From positions 868,001-932,000 of the forward strand of contig CBDAQP010000001.1 of NCBI GenBank assembly GCA_965199245.1: a DNA stretch of 64,000 nt, read 5' to 3'. The notes under the pieces were generated by a model, which did not search any database, was not told where the DNA came from, and worked only from the letters and a program-made list of their open reading frames with translations. Each line of letters opens with the position of its first letter. Position 1 is the stretch's first letter. This document shows, in pieces, positions 16,676 through 25,612 of this stretch. A program made the translations under genes and the position numbers. The DNA comes from Carbonatibacter sp965199245. Lineage in GTDB: Bacteria > Pseudomonadota > Alphaproteobacteria > Kiloniellales > Kiloniellaceae.

Positions 16676-18448
16676 ATGCAAAAAGACGAGCAACGGAACA
16701 TTATTCTGGCGATTGTCCTGTCAATGGTCATTTTGCTGGGATTCAATATCTTGACCGCGCCCAGCGAAGAGGAACGGCTGGCCCAGCGTGCCGCGTTCGA
16801 GTCCGAGCAGGCCCGGCGCGAAAGCGCGGATTTAGCGACCCCACAGCTCAAGCAAACTCTTTCTTCGATTGACGGCGCGGCGGCTGATCTCACAGCCCCG
16901 CTTGATCATGCGGATGCGCTAAAACGTAGCCCGCGCGTGCAGATTGAAACGCCAAATCTGGCGGGGTCGATCTCCCTGCGTGGCGGGCGGATTGATGATT
17001 TAACCCTGCGCCGCTACTTTGAAACGATTCAAGACAACAGTGCTCAGATTACCCTGTTGTCCCCAGCAGGCAGTGCCGCGCCCTACTACGCCGAATTTGG
17101 TTGGTTAGCGGTGGAAAATTCTGTAGCTGTGCCCAGCAGTACGACGCTCTGGCAGACGACTGCCGAACGGCTGACGCCCGCGCGTCCCATTGTTTTATTC
17201 TGGGACAATGGAGCGGGTTTACGGTTTGAGCGTGAAATTTCTGTTGATGAGAATTTCCTCTTTACAATCAAGCAACGCGTGATCAACGAAGGGACGATCC
17301 CGGTTGATCTGGCTCCCTATAGCCTGATTTCGCGCACAGGGACGCCCGAAACACTCGGGTTTTATATCTTGCACGAAGGCCCCATCGGGGTTTTAGGCGG
17401 AAGCCTTGTCGAACTTGATTATGATGAGCTGCGTGATGACAAGCTGATTCAAAACCGCACAACAGGGGGCTGGATTGGGATCACTGATCAATATTGGTTA
17501 AATGCCCTGATCCCCGATCAAACCCAGAGCGTCCAAACCCGCTTTGTCTATACGGGCAAAGGGAACATAACCCGCTATCAAAGCGATTATTTCTATGACC
17601 CTGTTACCGTTGCCGCCGGGCAGTCCACAAGCTTTGACAGCAATCTTTTCCTCGGCGCAAAAGAAGTCACCGCGATTGATGACTATCAAAATCAGTTACA
17701 GATCACCGATTTTGACCTTGCTGTTGATTTTGGCTGGTTTTACTACATCACCAAACCAATGTTTTTTGCCTTGCACTGGATTACGGGTGTTGTGGGCAAT
17801 GTCGGGGTTGCGATTCTGATCCTGACACTAGCGATTAAGGTGCCTCTTTTCCCGCTGGCCAACAAATCCTACGCCTCTATGGCAAAGATGCGAAAACTCA
17901 CCCCCAAAATGATGGCTCTGCGCGAACGCCACAGCGACGACAAACAAAAAATCAATCAGGAAATGATGGCCCTTTATCGCCAGGAAAAAGTCAACCCTGC
18001 GGCAGGCTGTTTGCCAATCCTCATTCAAATTCCGATCTTTTTCTCGCTTTACAAGGTTTTGTTTGTGACCCTGGAAATGCGCCATGCGCCCTTTTTTGGC
18101 TGGATCCAGGATCTCTCCGCGCCTGATCCGACCTCGATCATCAACGGTTTTGGACTGTTCCCCTGGGCTGTGCCTGAATTGGGACTGTTGGGTTTTATCA
18201 ACCTCGGGGTCTGGCCGATTTTGATGGGGGTCAGTATGTTTTTACAACAACGCCTGAACCCACAGCCTGCGGATCCCGTGCAGGCAAAGGTTTTCATGCT
18301 AATGCCTTTTTTCTTTACTTTTTTGTTGGCGACCTTTCCCGCTGGTTTGGTGATCTATTGGACGTGGAACAACTTGCTATCGATTATTCAACAGGCGGTT
18401 ATCATGAAAAAAGCAGGGGTTCCCTTGGGCCGACAACCCGAGTCTTAG
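16676..18448 (+). CDS. yidC: Membrane protein insertase YidC
   Basis: This 590-residue insertase folds and inserts inner-membrane proteins with or without SecYEG. It has an N-terminal TM (MQKDEQRNIILAIVLSMVIL), a large periplasmic P1 domain (about 60-360; GGRIDDLTLRRYFET, WIGITDQYWLNALIP) and the conserved C-terminal five-TM core. Core landmarks are MKVP-like TLAIKVPLFPLANKSYASMA with the hydrophilic-groove region, KVNPAAGCLPILIQIPIFFS and LPAGLVIYW-like TFPAGLVIYWTWNNLLS. The start at 16676 gives the normal N-terminus; the frame open from 16520 only overlaps yidD. engB begins 12 bp downstream. Confidence 0.97.
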   Translation: MQKDEQRNIILAIVLSMVILLGFNILTAPSEEERLAQRAAFESEQARRESADLATPQLKQTLSSIDGAAADLTAPLDHADALKRSPRVQIETPNLAGSISLRGGRIDDLTLRRYFETIQDNSAQITLLSPAGSAAPYYAEFGWLAVENSVAVPSSTTLWQTTAERLTPARPIVLFWDNGAGLRFEREISVDENFLFTIKQRVINEGTIPVDLAPYSLISRTGTPETLGFYILHEGPIGVLGGSLVELDYDELRDDKLIQNRTTGGWIGITDQYWLNALIPDQTQSVQTRFVYTGKGNITRYQSDYFYDPVTVAAGQSTSFDSNLFLGAKEVTAIDDYQNQLQITDFDLAVDFGWFYYITKPMFFALHWITGVVGNVGVAILILTLAIKVPLFPLANKSYASMAKMRKLTPKMMALRERHSDDKQKINQEMMALYRQEKVNPAAGCLPILIQIPIFFSLYKVLFVTLEMRHAPFFGWIQDLSAPDPTSIINGFGLFPWAVPELGLLGFINLGVWPILMGVSMFLQQRLNPQPADPVQAKVFMLMPFFFTFLLATFPAGLVIYWTWNNLLSIIQQAVIMKKAGVPLGRQPES

Positions 18449-18460
18449 GAACGAGAGGGC

Positions 18461-19108
18461 ATGATAAACTTTGATGCGGGTGAATTAGAACGCGGGCGAT
18501 TGCTCTTTACCCGGCCCTGTGATTTTGTCCTGGGGGCCAGTCACGATAAGCACTTGCGCGCATGGGGGGGACAGCCAGAGATTGCCTTTGCCGGACGGTC
18601 TAATGTCGGGAAATCAAGCCTTGTCAATGCCTTGACCAACCGAAAAACCCTGGCCCGCACATCAAACACACCGGGACGGACGCAACAGCTTAACTTTTTT
18701 AACCTCGGCGACAGCCTGACCCTGGTTGATTTACCCGGCTATGGTTTTGCACAGGCGTCTAAATCCAGCATTACAGCCTGGACAAAATTAACGCGTAACT
18801 ATTTGCGCGGGCGCAGTGATCTGGTGAGGGTGATGCTGTTGATTGATAGCCGCCACGGGGCAAAGGTGGTTGATTGCGACATTATGGACGAACTCGACCG
18901 GGGGGCCGTGTCCTATCAGGTCATTTTGACAAAGACAGATAAAGCAACGGATTTAGACACTCTGTTAGACAGGCTCCACACCGATCTGGCCCAACGTCCG
19001 GCGGCACACCCGCAGATTTTACACAGCTCCGCGACAAAGGGCACAGGGATTCCCCAGATCAGGGCCGCTGTGCTCCGCACACTTGAAGAGGTCACACAGG
19101 GGCCCTAA
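18461..19108 (+). CDS. engB: Ribosome biogenesis GTPase EngB/YsxC
   Basis: This 215-residue Era/EngB-family GTPase acts in late 50S subunit assembly. The G motifs are visible: G1 GRSNVGKS (45-52), G2 Thr in ARTSNTPGRTQ, G3 DLPGYGFAQ and G4 TKTDKAT. The gene lies between yidC and argB, the usual alphaproteobacterial order. Its length is normal. Confidence 0.96.
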   Translation: MINFDAGELERGRLLFTRPCDFVLGASHDKHLRAWGGQPEIAFAGRSNVGKSSLVNALTNRKTLARTSNTPGRTQQLNFFNLGDSLTLVDLPGYGFAQASKSSITAWTKLTRNYLRGRSDLVRVMLLIDSRHGAKVVDCDIMDELDRGAVSYQVILTKTDKATDLDTLLDRLHTDLAQRPAAHPQILHSSATKGTGIPQIRAAVLRTLEEVTQGP

Positions 19109-19145
19109 AATCACTTTCATCTTTTCGCGCTGGGCAGAGGACAGG

Positions 19146-20030
19146 ATGCCAAAAAGCAAAACTCTTCATCATCACAAATGGTTGCGGACAGCCCGGACAA
19201 TTTCCGAGGCACTGCCCTTTATGCGGCGTTATGCGGGGAAGACCTTTGTGATTAAATACGGGGGCCACGCGATGGTTGATCCTGAGTTGGCGGATCTCTT
19301 TGCGCGCGATATTGTTTTGCTCAAACAAATCGGCATCAATCCGGTTGTTGTCCACGGTGGTGGGCCACAGATTAGCGAAACGCTTGAACGCCTCTGCGTC
19401 CAAAGTACCTTTGTGGACGGCCTGCGCGTCACCGACAAGGCAACAGTTGAAATTGTCGAGATGGTTTTATCAGGCCGCATTAACAAACAGATTACAGCGG
19501 CCATCAACCGCGCAGGAGGAACGGCGGTGGGACTGTCGGGGAAGGACGGTAACTTTATTACCGCACAAAAACTCCGCCCTGCCCGTGATGACGGCCCTGA
19601 TCTTGGTTTTGTCGGACAGCCCACAGAGGTTCAGCCTGCTTTCCTCAAAAAACTGGAAACAGCGGGGATGATTCCAGTTATTGCTCCGCTTGGGGCTGGG
19701 GCCAATGGGGAAACCTATAATATTAACGCCGATACGGCGGCAGGGGCCATTGCCGCCGCTGTCGGAGCCGCACGCCTTTTGCTCATGACCGATGTTCCCG
19801 GGGTTTTGGACAAAGAGGGGCAGTTGATGACGGATATCTCTGTTGCCGATTGCAAGCGTCTGCGTCAGGATGGAACCATATCTGGCGGTATGATTCCAAA
19901 ACTCGAAACCTGTTTAGACGCAGTGCAAAACGGGGTGGAGGCGGCAGTGATCCTCGATGGACGCATCGCACATGGGATGCTGTTGGAAATCTTTACAGAG
20001 CGTGGCCTCGGAAGCCTCGTCCGCGCTTAA
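19146..20030 (+). CDS. argB: Acetylglutamate kinase
   Basis: This 294-residue amino-acid kinase phosphorylates N-acetyl-L-glutamate in arginine synthesis. Motifs are FVIKYGGHAMVD (ATP site Lys), VVHGGGPQISETLERL (substrate loop), the AGGTAVGLSGKDGNFI region and NINADTAAGAIAAAVGAARL, with GGMIPKLETCLDAVQNGV near the C-terminus. The ATG at 19146 was chosen; an open frame from 19083 overlaps engB and lacks homology. It is convergent with the split flavoprotein gene, 27 bp apart. Confidence 0.96.
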   Translation: MPKSKTLHHHKWLRTARTISEALPFMRRYAGKTFVIKYGGHAMVDPELADLFARDIVLLKQIGINPVVVHGGGPQISETLERLCVQSTFVDGLRVTDKATVEIVEMVLSGRINKQITAAINRAGGTAVGLSGKDGNFITAQKLRPARDDGPDLGFVGQPTEVQPAFLKKLETAGMIPVIAPLGAGANGETYNINADTAAGAIAAAVGAARLLLMTDVPGVLDKEGQLMTDISVADCKRLRQDGTISGGMIPKLETCLDAVQNGVEAAVILDGRIAHGMLLEIFTERGLGSLVRA

Positions 20031-20057
20031 GGAAAAACTTCGATCCTGGTCATCTGG

Positions 20058-20949
20058 TCAATGAACGGCCCGGCCTGCGGCATGACCGGACGACCAGGCC
20101 CACTGGAAATTATGCCCGCCCAGATGACCCGTAACATCGATGACTTCACCGACGAAAAAAAGTCCCGGTTTCTCGCGACATTCCATTGTGACGGGATTAA
20201 GCGCGTCTGTGTCAACGCCCCCTCGGGTGACTTCGGCCTTGCGATAGCCTTCATCCCCTGCGGGGATGATTGACCAGCTGTGCAGACCGTTGCTCAAACG
20301 GGCAAGTGTTTTCTTGCCCGTTTCGGCAAGGGGGCCTGTCGCATCATATTTCAGGGTCATCGCCTTTGCCAGGCGGTTGGGCAAAAGCTGCGACAACAGG
20401 ACAGATATTTTTTTCCCGCCCACGTGCCGATGGGTGAACAACGCGCTGACATCCTGCCCGGGGAGCAGGTTGAGACGCAAGACCTCCCCCGATTGCCAAT
20501 AGGATGAAATTTGCAGAATCGCCGGACCACTCACCCCCCGGTGTGTGAACAGCAGGGCGTCTTCAAGGGATTGTTTCCCGATGGTACTCAACACGGGCAG
20601 AGCGACACCACTAAGGGCTGTGCAGAACGCCTTGTCTTCATCACCCAGAACCAGGGGGCCAAGTCCCGGGCGTAAGGCCGTCACACGCAGACCAAAACTG
20701 CGGGCCAGACGATAACCAAAATCACTCGCCCCAATTTTGGGGATGGACAGCCCGCCTGTTGCGACAATCAGGTTGCAACAGCTTTTCAGACCATCACTGG
20801 TCTCCAACCGATAGCGCGGACTCGCAGGGCGGTGTATTGGGAGGGACTCGACGTTTTTGATCGTATTTTGTCCGCGAATGGTGACACCTTTTGCGCGACA
20901 TTCCGCATGCAACATTGCAATAATATCACCTGAACTGTGATCGCAAAAA
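20058..20949 (-). pseudogene. BaiN/HI0933-type flavoprotein, 3' part of a gene split by a transposon
   Basis: This C-terminal part (about 297 residues) of a HI0933/YhiN-family FAD protein includes the blocks IVATGGLSIPKIGASDFGYR, THRGVSGPAILQISSYW, VTRGGVDTDALNPVTMECRE and GLFFVGEVIDVTGHLGGHNF then QWAWSSGHAAGRA. The N-terminal part is at 27483-27792. Between them lies a 6,525-bp composite transposon. Joining the halves across one AGCT restores the codons for EKAQGQLFCDHSSGDIIAML, a normal family sequence. The function of the family (NAD(P)H-dependent reductase) is uncertain. Confidence 0.93.
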
Positions 20950-20953
20950 AGCT

Positions 20954-22189
20954 GGACACCCGTATTAACCTGGCGTGATGAGCGATTTTGTGATTCTATG
21001 TTTTTTTATGCTTTTTTGAGGGAGTGGGTCATGGAACGGAGAGGTTTTTTCAGTCTGTCAGATCATCTTGATCAGATCAGCAAGGACGGTGATCCTCTGG
21101 AGGTTCTCGAGGCCACGTTTGACTATTTCCGGGGGTGGCTGGTCGAGGGGTTGGGGTATGGCGATGGCGCGAAAGGTGGTCGCCCGCCTTTTGATCCGGT
21201 GTCCATGTTCAAGGCGATGATCCTGCAGGCACAGCATAACCTGAAGAAGATGGAATTCATGATCCGGTGTCCTGGATGCGCTTTCTAAATTTCGACCTTG
21301 GCGGCCCAACACCGGACGAGAACACGATCCGCCTGTTTCGCAACAAACTGACGGAAACCGGGACCTTGCGGCGGGTGATGAAGGCTTTTGACTGGCAACT
21401 GCACAAGAAAGGCTATATCCCGATGTCGGGGCAGATCGTCGATGCGTCCCTTGTCCCGGCCCCGAAGCAACGCAACACCGAGCCTGAGAAAAAAGCCGTC
21501 AAGGAGGGTAAAAGCGCAACTGAAATCTGGCCGGATAACCCCGCCAAAGCGGCCCAAAAAGATGTGGATGCGCGCTGGACGCTGAAGGTGGGCGGCAAGG
21601 TTCGCGACCGGCCTGATGGCACACCTCTGCCACAAATCGCCACTCGGGTACAAGTCCCACATCAGTATTGACCGGTGCTACGGCTTCATCCGGGGCCAGG
21701 CCGTGACATCGGCTACAGCTGCGGACGGGCATCAACTCAAGCGTGTGTTTGATACGGACAACACGTCAGCCGAAGTCTGGGGTGACACCCGCTCTGAAAG
21801 CAATGAGAAATGGCTGGCGAAGAAGATGTTGGTCAGCCGCACGCAAGAAACCAAAGGGTAAACCCATGCCGAAAGCCAGCGCACGGGCCAACGCGCGAAA
21901 ATCAGCCATCCGCGCACGGGTCGAGCATGTTTTCGCCCATCAGAAAAACCGCTTCGGTCTGTTCATCCGCACCCTCAAGCGGGCAGAAGCCAAACTGACG
22001 CTGGCCAATCTCGCCTACAACATGGATCGCCTGATCTTCCATGACCGCCGGGCAACCGCAGTCCGTCCGGAATGCGGATTCCGTCGTAAAAAACGTCCCG
22101 CCACCGCAATCTGCGGCGAAAAAAACGCCGTCTCGAAAAATCACAATTGGCCACAGCAGGGCATAAATCGGGGGTTAATACGGGTATCC
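20954..22189 (+). mobile_element. IS-A copy 4, left arm of the composite transposon
   Basis: This 1,236-bp copy has left end GGACACCCGTATTAACC; the right end has one change (GGTATCC). The N-terminal frame is open from the start codon at 21031 (ERRGFFSLSDHLDQISKDGD) to CPGCAF. It then shifts before SWMRFLNFDLGG and after PQIATRVQVPHQY, exactly as in copies 2, 3 and 5. An extra private lesion at SRTQETKG (near 21840) breaks the C-terminal frame again. Confidence 0.92.
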
Positions 22190-22191
22190 AG

Positions 22192-22335
22192 ATGCGAAGG
22201 TTTTCCGGGATATGGAAGCGGACGCGACGCGGGATCGTGCGGCGGCGGATGATCCGAAGCCTGACAGAGAAAAGTGCCGTGACCGCACCAAGCGACCAAA
22301 GCGCGGACGTCCGCGTGATGGGCCAGAACCGTGAG
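22192..22335 (+). pseudogene. Possible 3' stub of an unknown gene beside IS-A copy 4
   Basis: The plus strand is open right from the IS end: KVFRDMEADATRDRAAADDP then KPDREKCRDRTKRPKRGRP and a stop. The charged, Arg/Lys-rich tail could be a genuine C-terminus cut by the IS, but no family is recognised and it overlaps the antisense remains of parE. Confidence 0.25.
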
Positions 22336-22662
22336 CCGGATCACTCTGTATCGGTGTCCTCGCCATCCGCGTGGGGATGTCCATCCGGTGCGCGTAGAGC
22401 ACTTCGAGAATCACCGTATCCGGTTCCTCGACCCGAAAGAAAATTGAAACGGGAAAACGGGCCACGCCCCATTTGCGGAAGGCTTTGCCGCCTATCTTGT
22501 ATAGATCGCGCAAGCGAGCGGGCACTGGGCGATGAAGACAACACAATCCTCGACGCCATCGACGAAACGGTGAGCCACCGCCGTTCCGGCGCGTCGGCGA
22601 TAATTTGAGGCCAATTCAATAAGCTGTCTTTTGAAAAGCGCGCTGCGGAGAATTTGAACCAT
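22330..22662 (-). pseudogene. ParE-like toxin, frameshifted
   Basis: From ATG 22662 the protein reads MVQILRSALFKRQLIELASN, YRRRAGTAVAHRFVDGVEDC and VVFIAQCPLACAI before a stop near 22492. The remainder is one frame away: LYKIGGKAFRKWGVARFPVS then IFFRVEEPDTVILEVLYAHR. Together they make a normal ParE (gyrase-targeting toxin) with its conserved FPVSIFFR...VLYAHR end. A one-base change near CAGTGCCCGCTCGC separates them. It sits 9 bp after the intact parD, so the toxin appears lost while the antitoxin remains. Confidence 0.75.
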
Positions 22663-22671
22663 GGGCGGTAT

Positions 22672-22947
22672 CTATGCGTCGGCAGCGCGGCGCGCCTCGG
22701 CAAGATCGCTCGCCGACCATTCGGCGTAGTCGTTCTCCTTGAGTGACCCGGCGAGCATCGCCTCGATATCGGCGCGCTCCTTCGCCTCGGCTCTCTCCAT
22801 GTGGCGGCGTATCAAGTCACGGATGAATTCGCTGGGGGTTTCGTAGAGGGCACCCTTGCCGGTGACTTGGCTGACATAGACCGCCAGCGGATCGGGCAGC
22901 GTCGTGTTGAGCCGCTTGACCATCTTGTTGTTTGGTTCTCGATCCAT
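22672..22947 (-). CDS. ParD-like ribbon-helix-helix antitoxin
   Basis: This 91-residue CopG/ParD-type antitoxin has VKRLNTTLPDPLAVYVSQVT (beta strand and first helix), YETPSEFIRDLIRRHMERAE (second helix) and an acidic toxin-binding tail ending SASDLAEARRAADA. A good AGGAG site precedes the ATG. It is expressed from a strong-looking promoter at 22973-23001 and is followed by the frameshifted parE. The region is GC-rich compared with the hypothetical gene at 25613, so the cargo is mosaic. Confidence 0.85.
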   Translation of the reverse strand: MDREPNNKMVKRLNTTLPDPLAVYVSQVTGKGALYETPSEFIRDLIRRHMERAEAKERADIEAMLAGSLKENDYAEWSASDLAEARRAADA

Positions 22948-22967
22948 CGCAATATCTCCTTATGCTC

Positions 22968-23001
22968 GTAATATTATTACACGCGATGTGCTTTTTGTCA
23001 A
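22968..23001 (-). promoter_or_regulatory. Promoter and palindromic operator of parD (22947)
   Basis: On the minus strand TTGACA (23001-22996), 17 bp, then AATAAT (22978-22973). The 13-bp palindrome GTAATATTATTAC (22968-22980) covers the -10 box, suiting ParD autorepression. The rest of 23002-23248 contains an inverted CGCGCGCT/ACGCGCGCG motif but no recognisable gene. Confidence 0.7.
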
Positions 23002-23248
23002 TCAAACGCGCGCTCAACGCGCGCGTGAGTGCATCAAGACTTCATTCCAAGGCAAAGACCATCCACCCAGGACCGTCCCCGTTTTTCATTCCTGCCGATT
23101 TGAATTGGCGGGATACCGGACGCTGATCGGAAAAGACGCCTGATGCTCAGACTGGGCTTCGTCCACTGGCGTTACCGCCCGTCAAGCGGGTTCAGCGGTG
23201 GCGCCCGGTTGTCTCCAGCCAACACGGCAAAACGAAAAGGAGACAGCC

Positions 23249-23464
23249 ATGGATATTCACTCTTCACCCCTGGACGGGGCCTTGATCACCCGCACCGACG
23301 TGGAACTAATCGCGCTCAAGACAAAAGCCATCCACGAGGCCGCGCGCTACCCGGCGGGAAGCCTGCGCCGTCGCCATTATCTCAGGATCGTGGACCGGAT
23401 CACGGCGATCTTGCGACACCGGGTTACCCTCGATCCACCCGATCCCCCGAACCGGGCACCGTGA
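23249..23464 (+). CDS. Small hypothetical protein
   Basis: This 71-residue protein, MDIHSSPLDGALITRTDVEL then IALKTKAIHEAARYPAGSLR, starts 6 bp after an AAAAGGAGACAGCC ribosome site, which argues it is expressed. It is mostly helical and Arg-rich at the C-terminus (RRRHYLRIVDRITAILRHRV). I do not recognise the family. It ends 14 bp before the convergent parE at 23479 and lies within the transposon cargo. Confidence 0.5.
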   Translation: MDIHSSPLDGALITRTDVELIALKTKAIHEAARYPAGSLRRRHYLRIVDRITAILRHRVTLDPPDPPNRAP

Positions 23465-23478
23465 GGCACCATGCTTGC

Positions 23479-23841
23479 CTATTGGTCGAGACCACCGGGC
23501 AGGTGCCGCGCGAGGTCGCGGGAATCGTGCAGCACACGCAACACCACGATCTCGTCCGGATTGGGCAGGAAATAAAGCACCAAATGCCGGGGCCGCTTGA
23601 TCCGCTGAGGCACCCGGTCCCGGCTCAGGGCGACGTGATAGCTGCGGACCCCGGGGGCGAGTTCGGGCCGCTCCTTGCTGCCTGGACGATGTGGATCGGC
23701 GTGGATGTCCTTGAAGGCTTGCCGGATTAACGCGCTGTACGCGGTGGCGGTGGCCGGGCCGTGGTTGGCCAGCGTGTAGCCTTGGATTGCGACAAGGTCC
23801 GCTCTGGCCGAATTGGTAACGTTGAATTTGAAATCAGGCAT
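23479..23841 (-). CDS. ParE-family toxin
   Basis: This 120-residue ParE/RelE-superfamily toxin has FKFNVTNSARADLVAIQGYT, RQAFKDIHADPHRPGSKERP, GVRSYHVALSR and the conserved ending LVLYFLPNPDEIVVLRVLHD followed by SRDLARHL. ParE toxins usually inhibit DNA gyrase. Its ATG directly follows the parD TAA with no spacer, so the two genes are translationally coupled. It looks intact, unlike the ParE at 22330. Confidence 0.88.
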   Translation of the reverse strand: MPDFKFNVTNSARADLVAIQGYTLANHGPATATAYSALIRQAFKDIHADPHRPGSKERPELAPGVRSYHVALSRDRVPQRIKRPRHLVLYFLPNPDEIVVLRVLHDSRDLARHLPGGLDQ

Positions 23842-24126
23842 TTATCGAGGCGCCGCGTTGCCCTCGGCGGCGATCTCGTCAAAGAAGCGGTCAATATCTT
23901 CCGGCGCGTTCATGGCGACGTAGTCGCCGCGCTCATAAGCGTGGATGCCTTCGCGGACGGATGCGCGCAGGGCCTCCAACTTGGCCGCGTCCTCTGCGTC
24001 TTGGCGCTCCAAAAGACGGAGCCCCGCCCGCACGACCTCGCTCGCGTTTTTGTATTTGCCCGAGGCCAAGGCCTCGGCGACGTATCCGTCGTAATGCTCG
24101 GTCAGATTGATGTTGCGGCTGGGCAT
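23842..24126 (-). CDS. ParD-family antitoxin
   Basis: This 94-residue type II antitoxin has the standard ParD core SRNINLTEHYDGYVAEALAS then GKYKNASEVVRAGLRLLERQ (ribbon-helix-helix DNA binding, about 1-45) and an acidic C-terminus (EDIDRFFDEIAAEGN) for toxin binding. It is first in the operon with parE, under the near-consensus promoter at 24153-24182. Confidence 0.9.
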   Translation of the reverse strand: MPSRNINLTEHYDGYVAEALASGKYKNASEVVRAGLRLLERQDAEDAAKLEALRASVREGIHAYERGDYVAMNAPEDIDRFFDEIAAEGNAAPR

Positions 24127-24152
24127 GGCGAAAATCCTTTATCTTACATTCC

Positions 24153-24182
24153 ATTATAGCCCGCATCGCCCCGAACTGTCAA
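24153..24182 (-). promoter_or_regulatory. Near-consensus promoter of parDE (24126-23479)
   Basis: On the minus strand TTGACA (24182-24177), 18 bp, TATAAT (24158-24153), both boxes perfect. The start codon is 27 bp beyond the -10. Confidence 0.8.
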
Positions 24183-24213
24183 AAATTGACAATCCGGGGC
24201 GATTCCGCCGCGC

Positions 24214-24417
24214 TCACGCCGCATCAACAAGCACCACCGCTCTGGGCTGGGGCTGTAAGCCATTGATATAGTCGGCGGCCCGCTGTGCATGGGCGGCGGC
24301 GGTGAAGATCGCGCGCTTGTCCTCTTTCAGGACTTTAAGCCAGCTTTGGATATAGGCCGCGTGGTCGGCGCGGGGCTCCAAGGTCAGTTCCAGGTCGGCG
24401 CATAGGAACGCTGCTCC
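24214..24417 (-). pseudogene. ArdC-like antirestriction protein, 3' remnant
   Basis: The open minus-strand frame reads GAAFLCADLELTLEPRADHA, AYIQSWLKVLKEDKRAIFTA then AAHAQRAADYINGLQP. This matches the C-terminus of ArdC/DUF1738 zincin-like antirestriction proteins carried by plasmids and conjugative elements. The N-terminal ssDNA-binding part and HExxH site are missing: the IS3 left end at about 24418 replaces them. The remnant says the cargo once belonged to a conjugative element or plasmid. Confidence 0.75.
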
Positions 24418-25557
24418 TCTCCCTGAATCTTGATCCATTGATAAGTTAGTTTTTTGTCATTTTCACGGAGGCCCTCAATGAAGCGCAGATTTACGGACGC
24501 ACAGATGATCGGGATTTTGAAGGAACACGAGGCAGGTATTCCGGCCAGGGAGCTTTGCCGCAAGTACGGGATGCCACATTCTATAAGTGGAAGGCGAGGT
24601 TCTCTGGCATGGAGGTCAATGAGGTTCGCCGTCTCCGGGACCTGGAAGAGGAGAACCGGCGCCTGAAGAAGCTGGTTGCGGATTTATCGCTGGACAGGAT
24701 GGCGTTGGAGGAGGTTCTAAAAAAGATCTGAGCCCCGAAGGCCGTCGCCGCGCTGTTGTGCTGCTTCAGGAGACTGGCCTGACGCCGGTTCTGTCGTCTG
24801 GCGGGTCAGCCGCGTTCTACGCACCGCTACAAACCGGTTCAGTCACCGGAGACAGAGTTGCGGCGGAAGATGCGGGAGCTGGCCGATCGGCATCGTCGCT
24901 TTGGCCATCCGCGATGGCATGTTCTGCTCAGGCGTGAGGGCTTCGGGGCCAACCACAAAAAGACCCATCGGATATAGGTGGAAGAAGGTTTGCAGGTACG
25001 CAAGCGCAAGAAAAGGCGGCGATCGTTCGCAGGCCCCTGGTGCTGCCGACATCCCCCGGACAGAAATGGAGCATGGACTTTATGAGCTATCCAGCGGCCG
25101 GCGTATCCGGCTGTTCAATGTTATCGATGATTTCACCAGACAATGCCACGCCATGACCGTGGATTTTTCGATTAACGGTCTTCGGGTGGCCAGGGAACTG
25201 ACCCGGCTCCTCGACTTGCATGGCAAACCGGAGGTCATCGTCTGTGACAATGGCACCGGATACACCTCGATGGCGATGTTCAAATGGGCGCAGGACAGTG
25301 GCGTTGATCTCCAGTTCATACAGCCGGGGAAACCCAGCCAAAACGGTTTCATCGAAGCCTTCAACGCCCGTGTAAGGGATGAATGCCTGAATGAAAACCT
25401 GTTTTCAAGCCTGAGAGAGGCGCAGGATGTAACCGAAAGATGGAGGATCAGCTACAACAATCACAGACCACACTCCGCCCTGAATTGGGCAACACCCAAT
25501 GAATTCGCATCACTCTGTTCCGGGTTAAACCGGAACAGAGTGGACAAGGTCGCATGA
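24418..25557 (+). mobile_element. IS3-family element, decayed
   Basis: orfA (MKRRFTDAQMIGILKEHEAG then IPARELCRKYGM) is frameshifted before DATFYKWKARFSGMEVNEVR, apparently by a few lost bases. orfB has an N-terminal part (RFGHPRWHVLLRREGFGANH) with an internal stop, then an intact integrase core: NVIDDFTRQCHAMTVDFSIN, VIVCDNGTGYTSMAMFKWAQ and NGFIEAFNARVRDECLN (D-D-E). It is the most complete of three IS3 copies here. It contains the two AGCT sites at which IS-A and the MITE entered the other copies. Confidence 0.85.
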
Positions 25558-25612
25558 ACCTGTCATACGGGAAAAGCTAACTACTCAGTGGAACAACTTT
25601 GGGGAGAACAGC

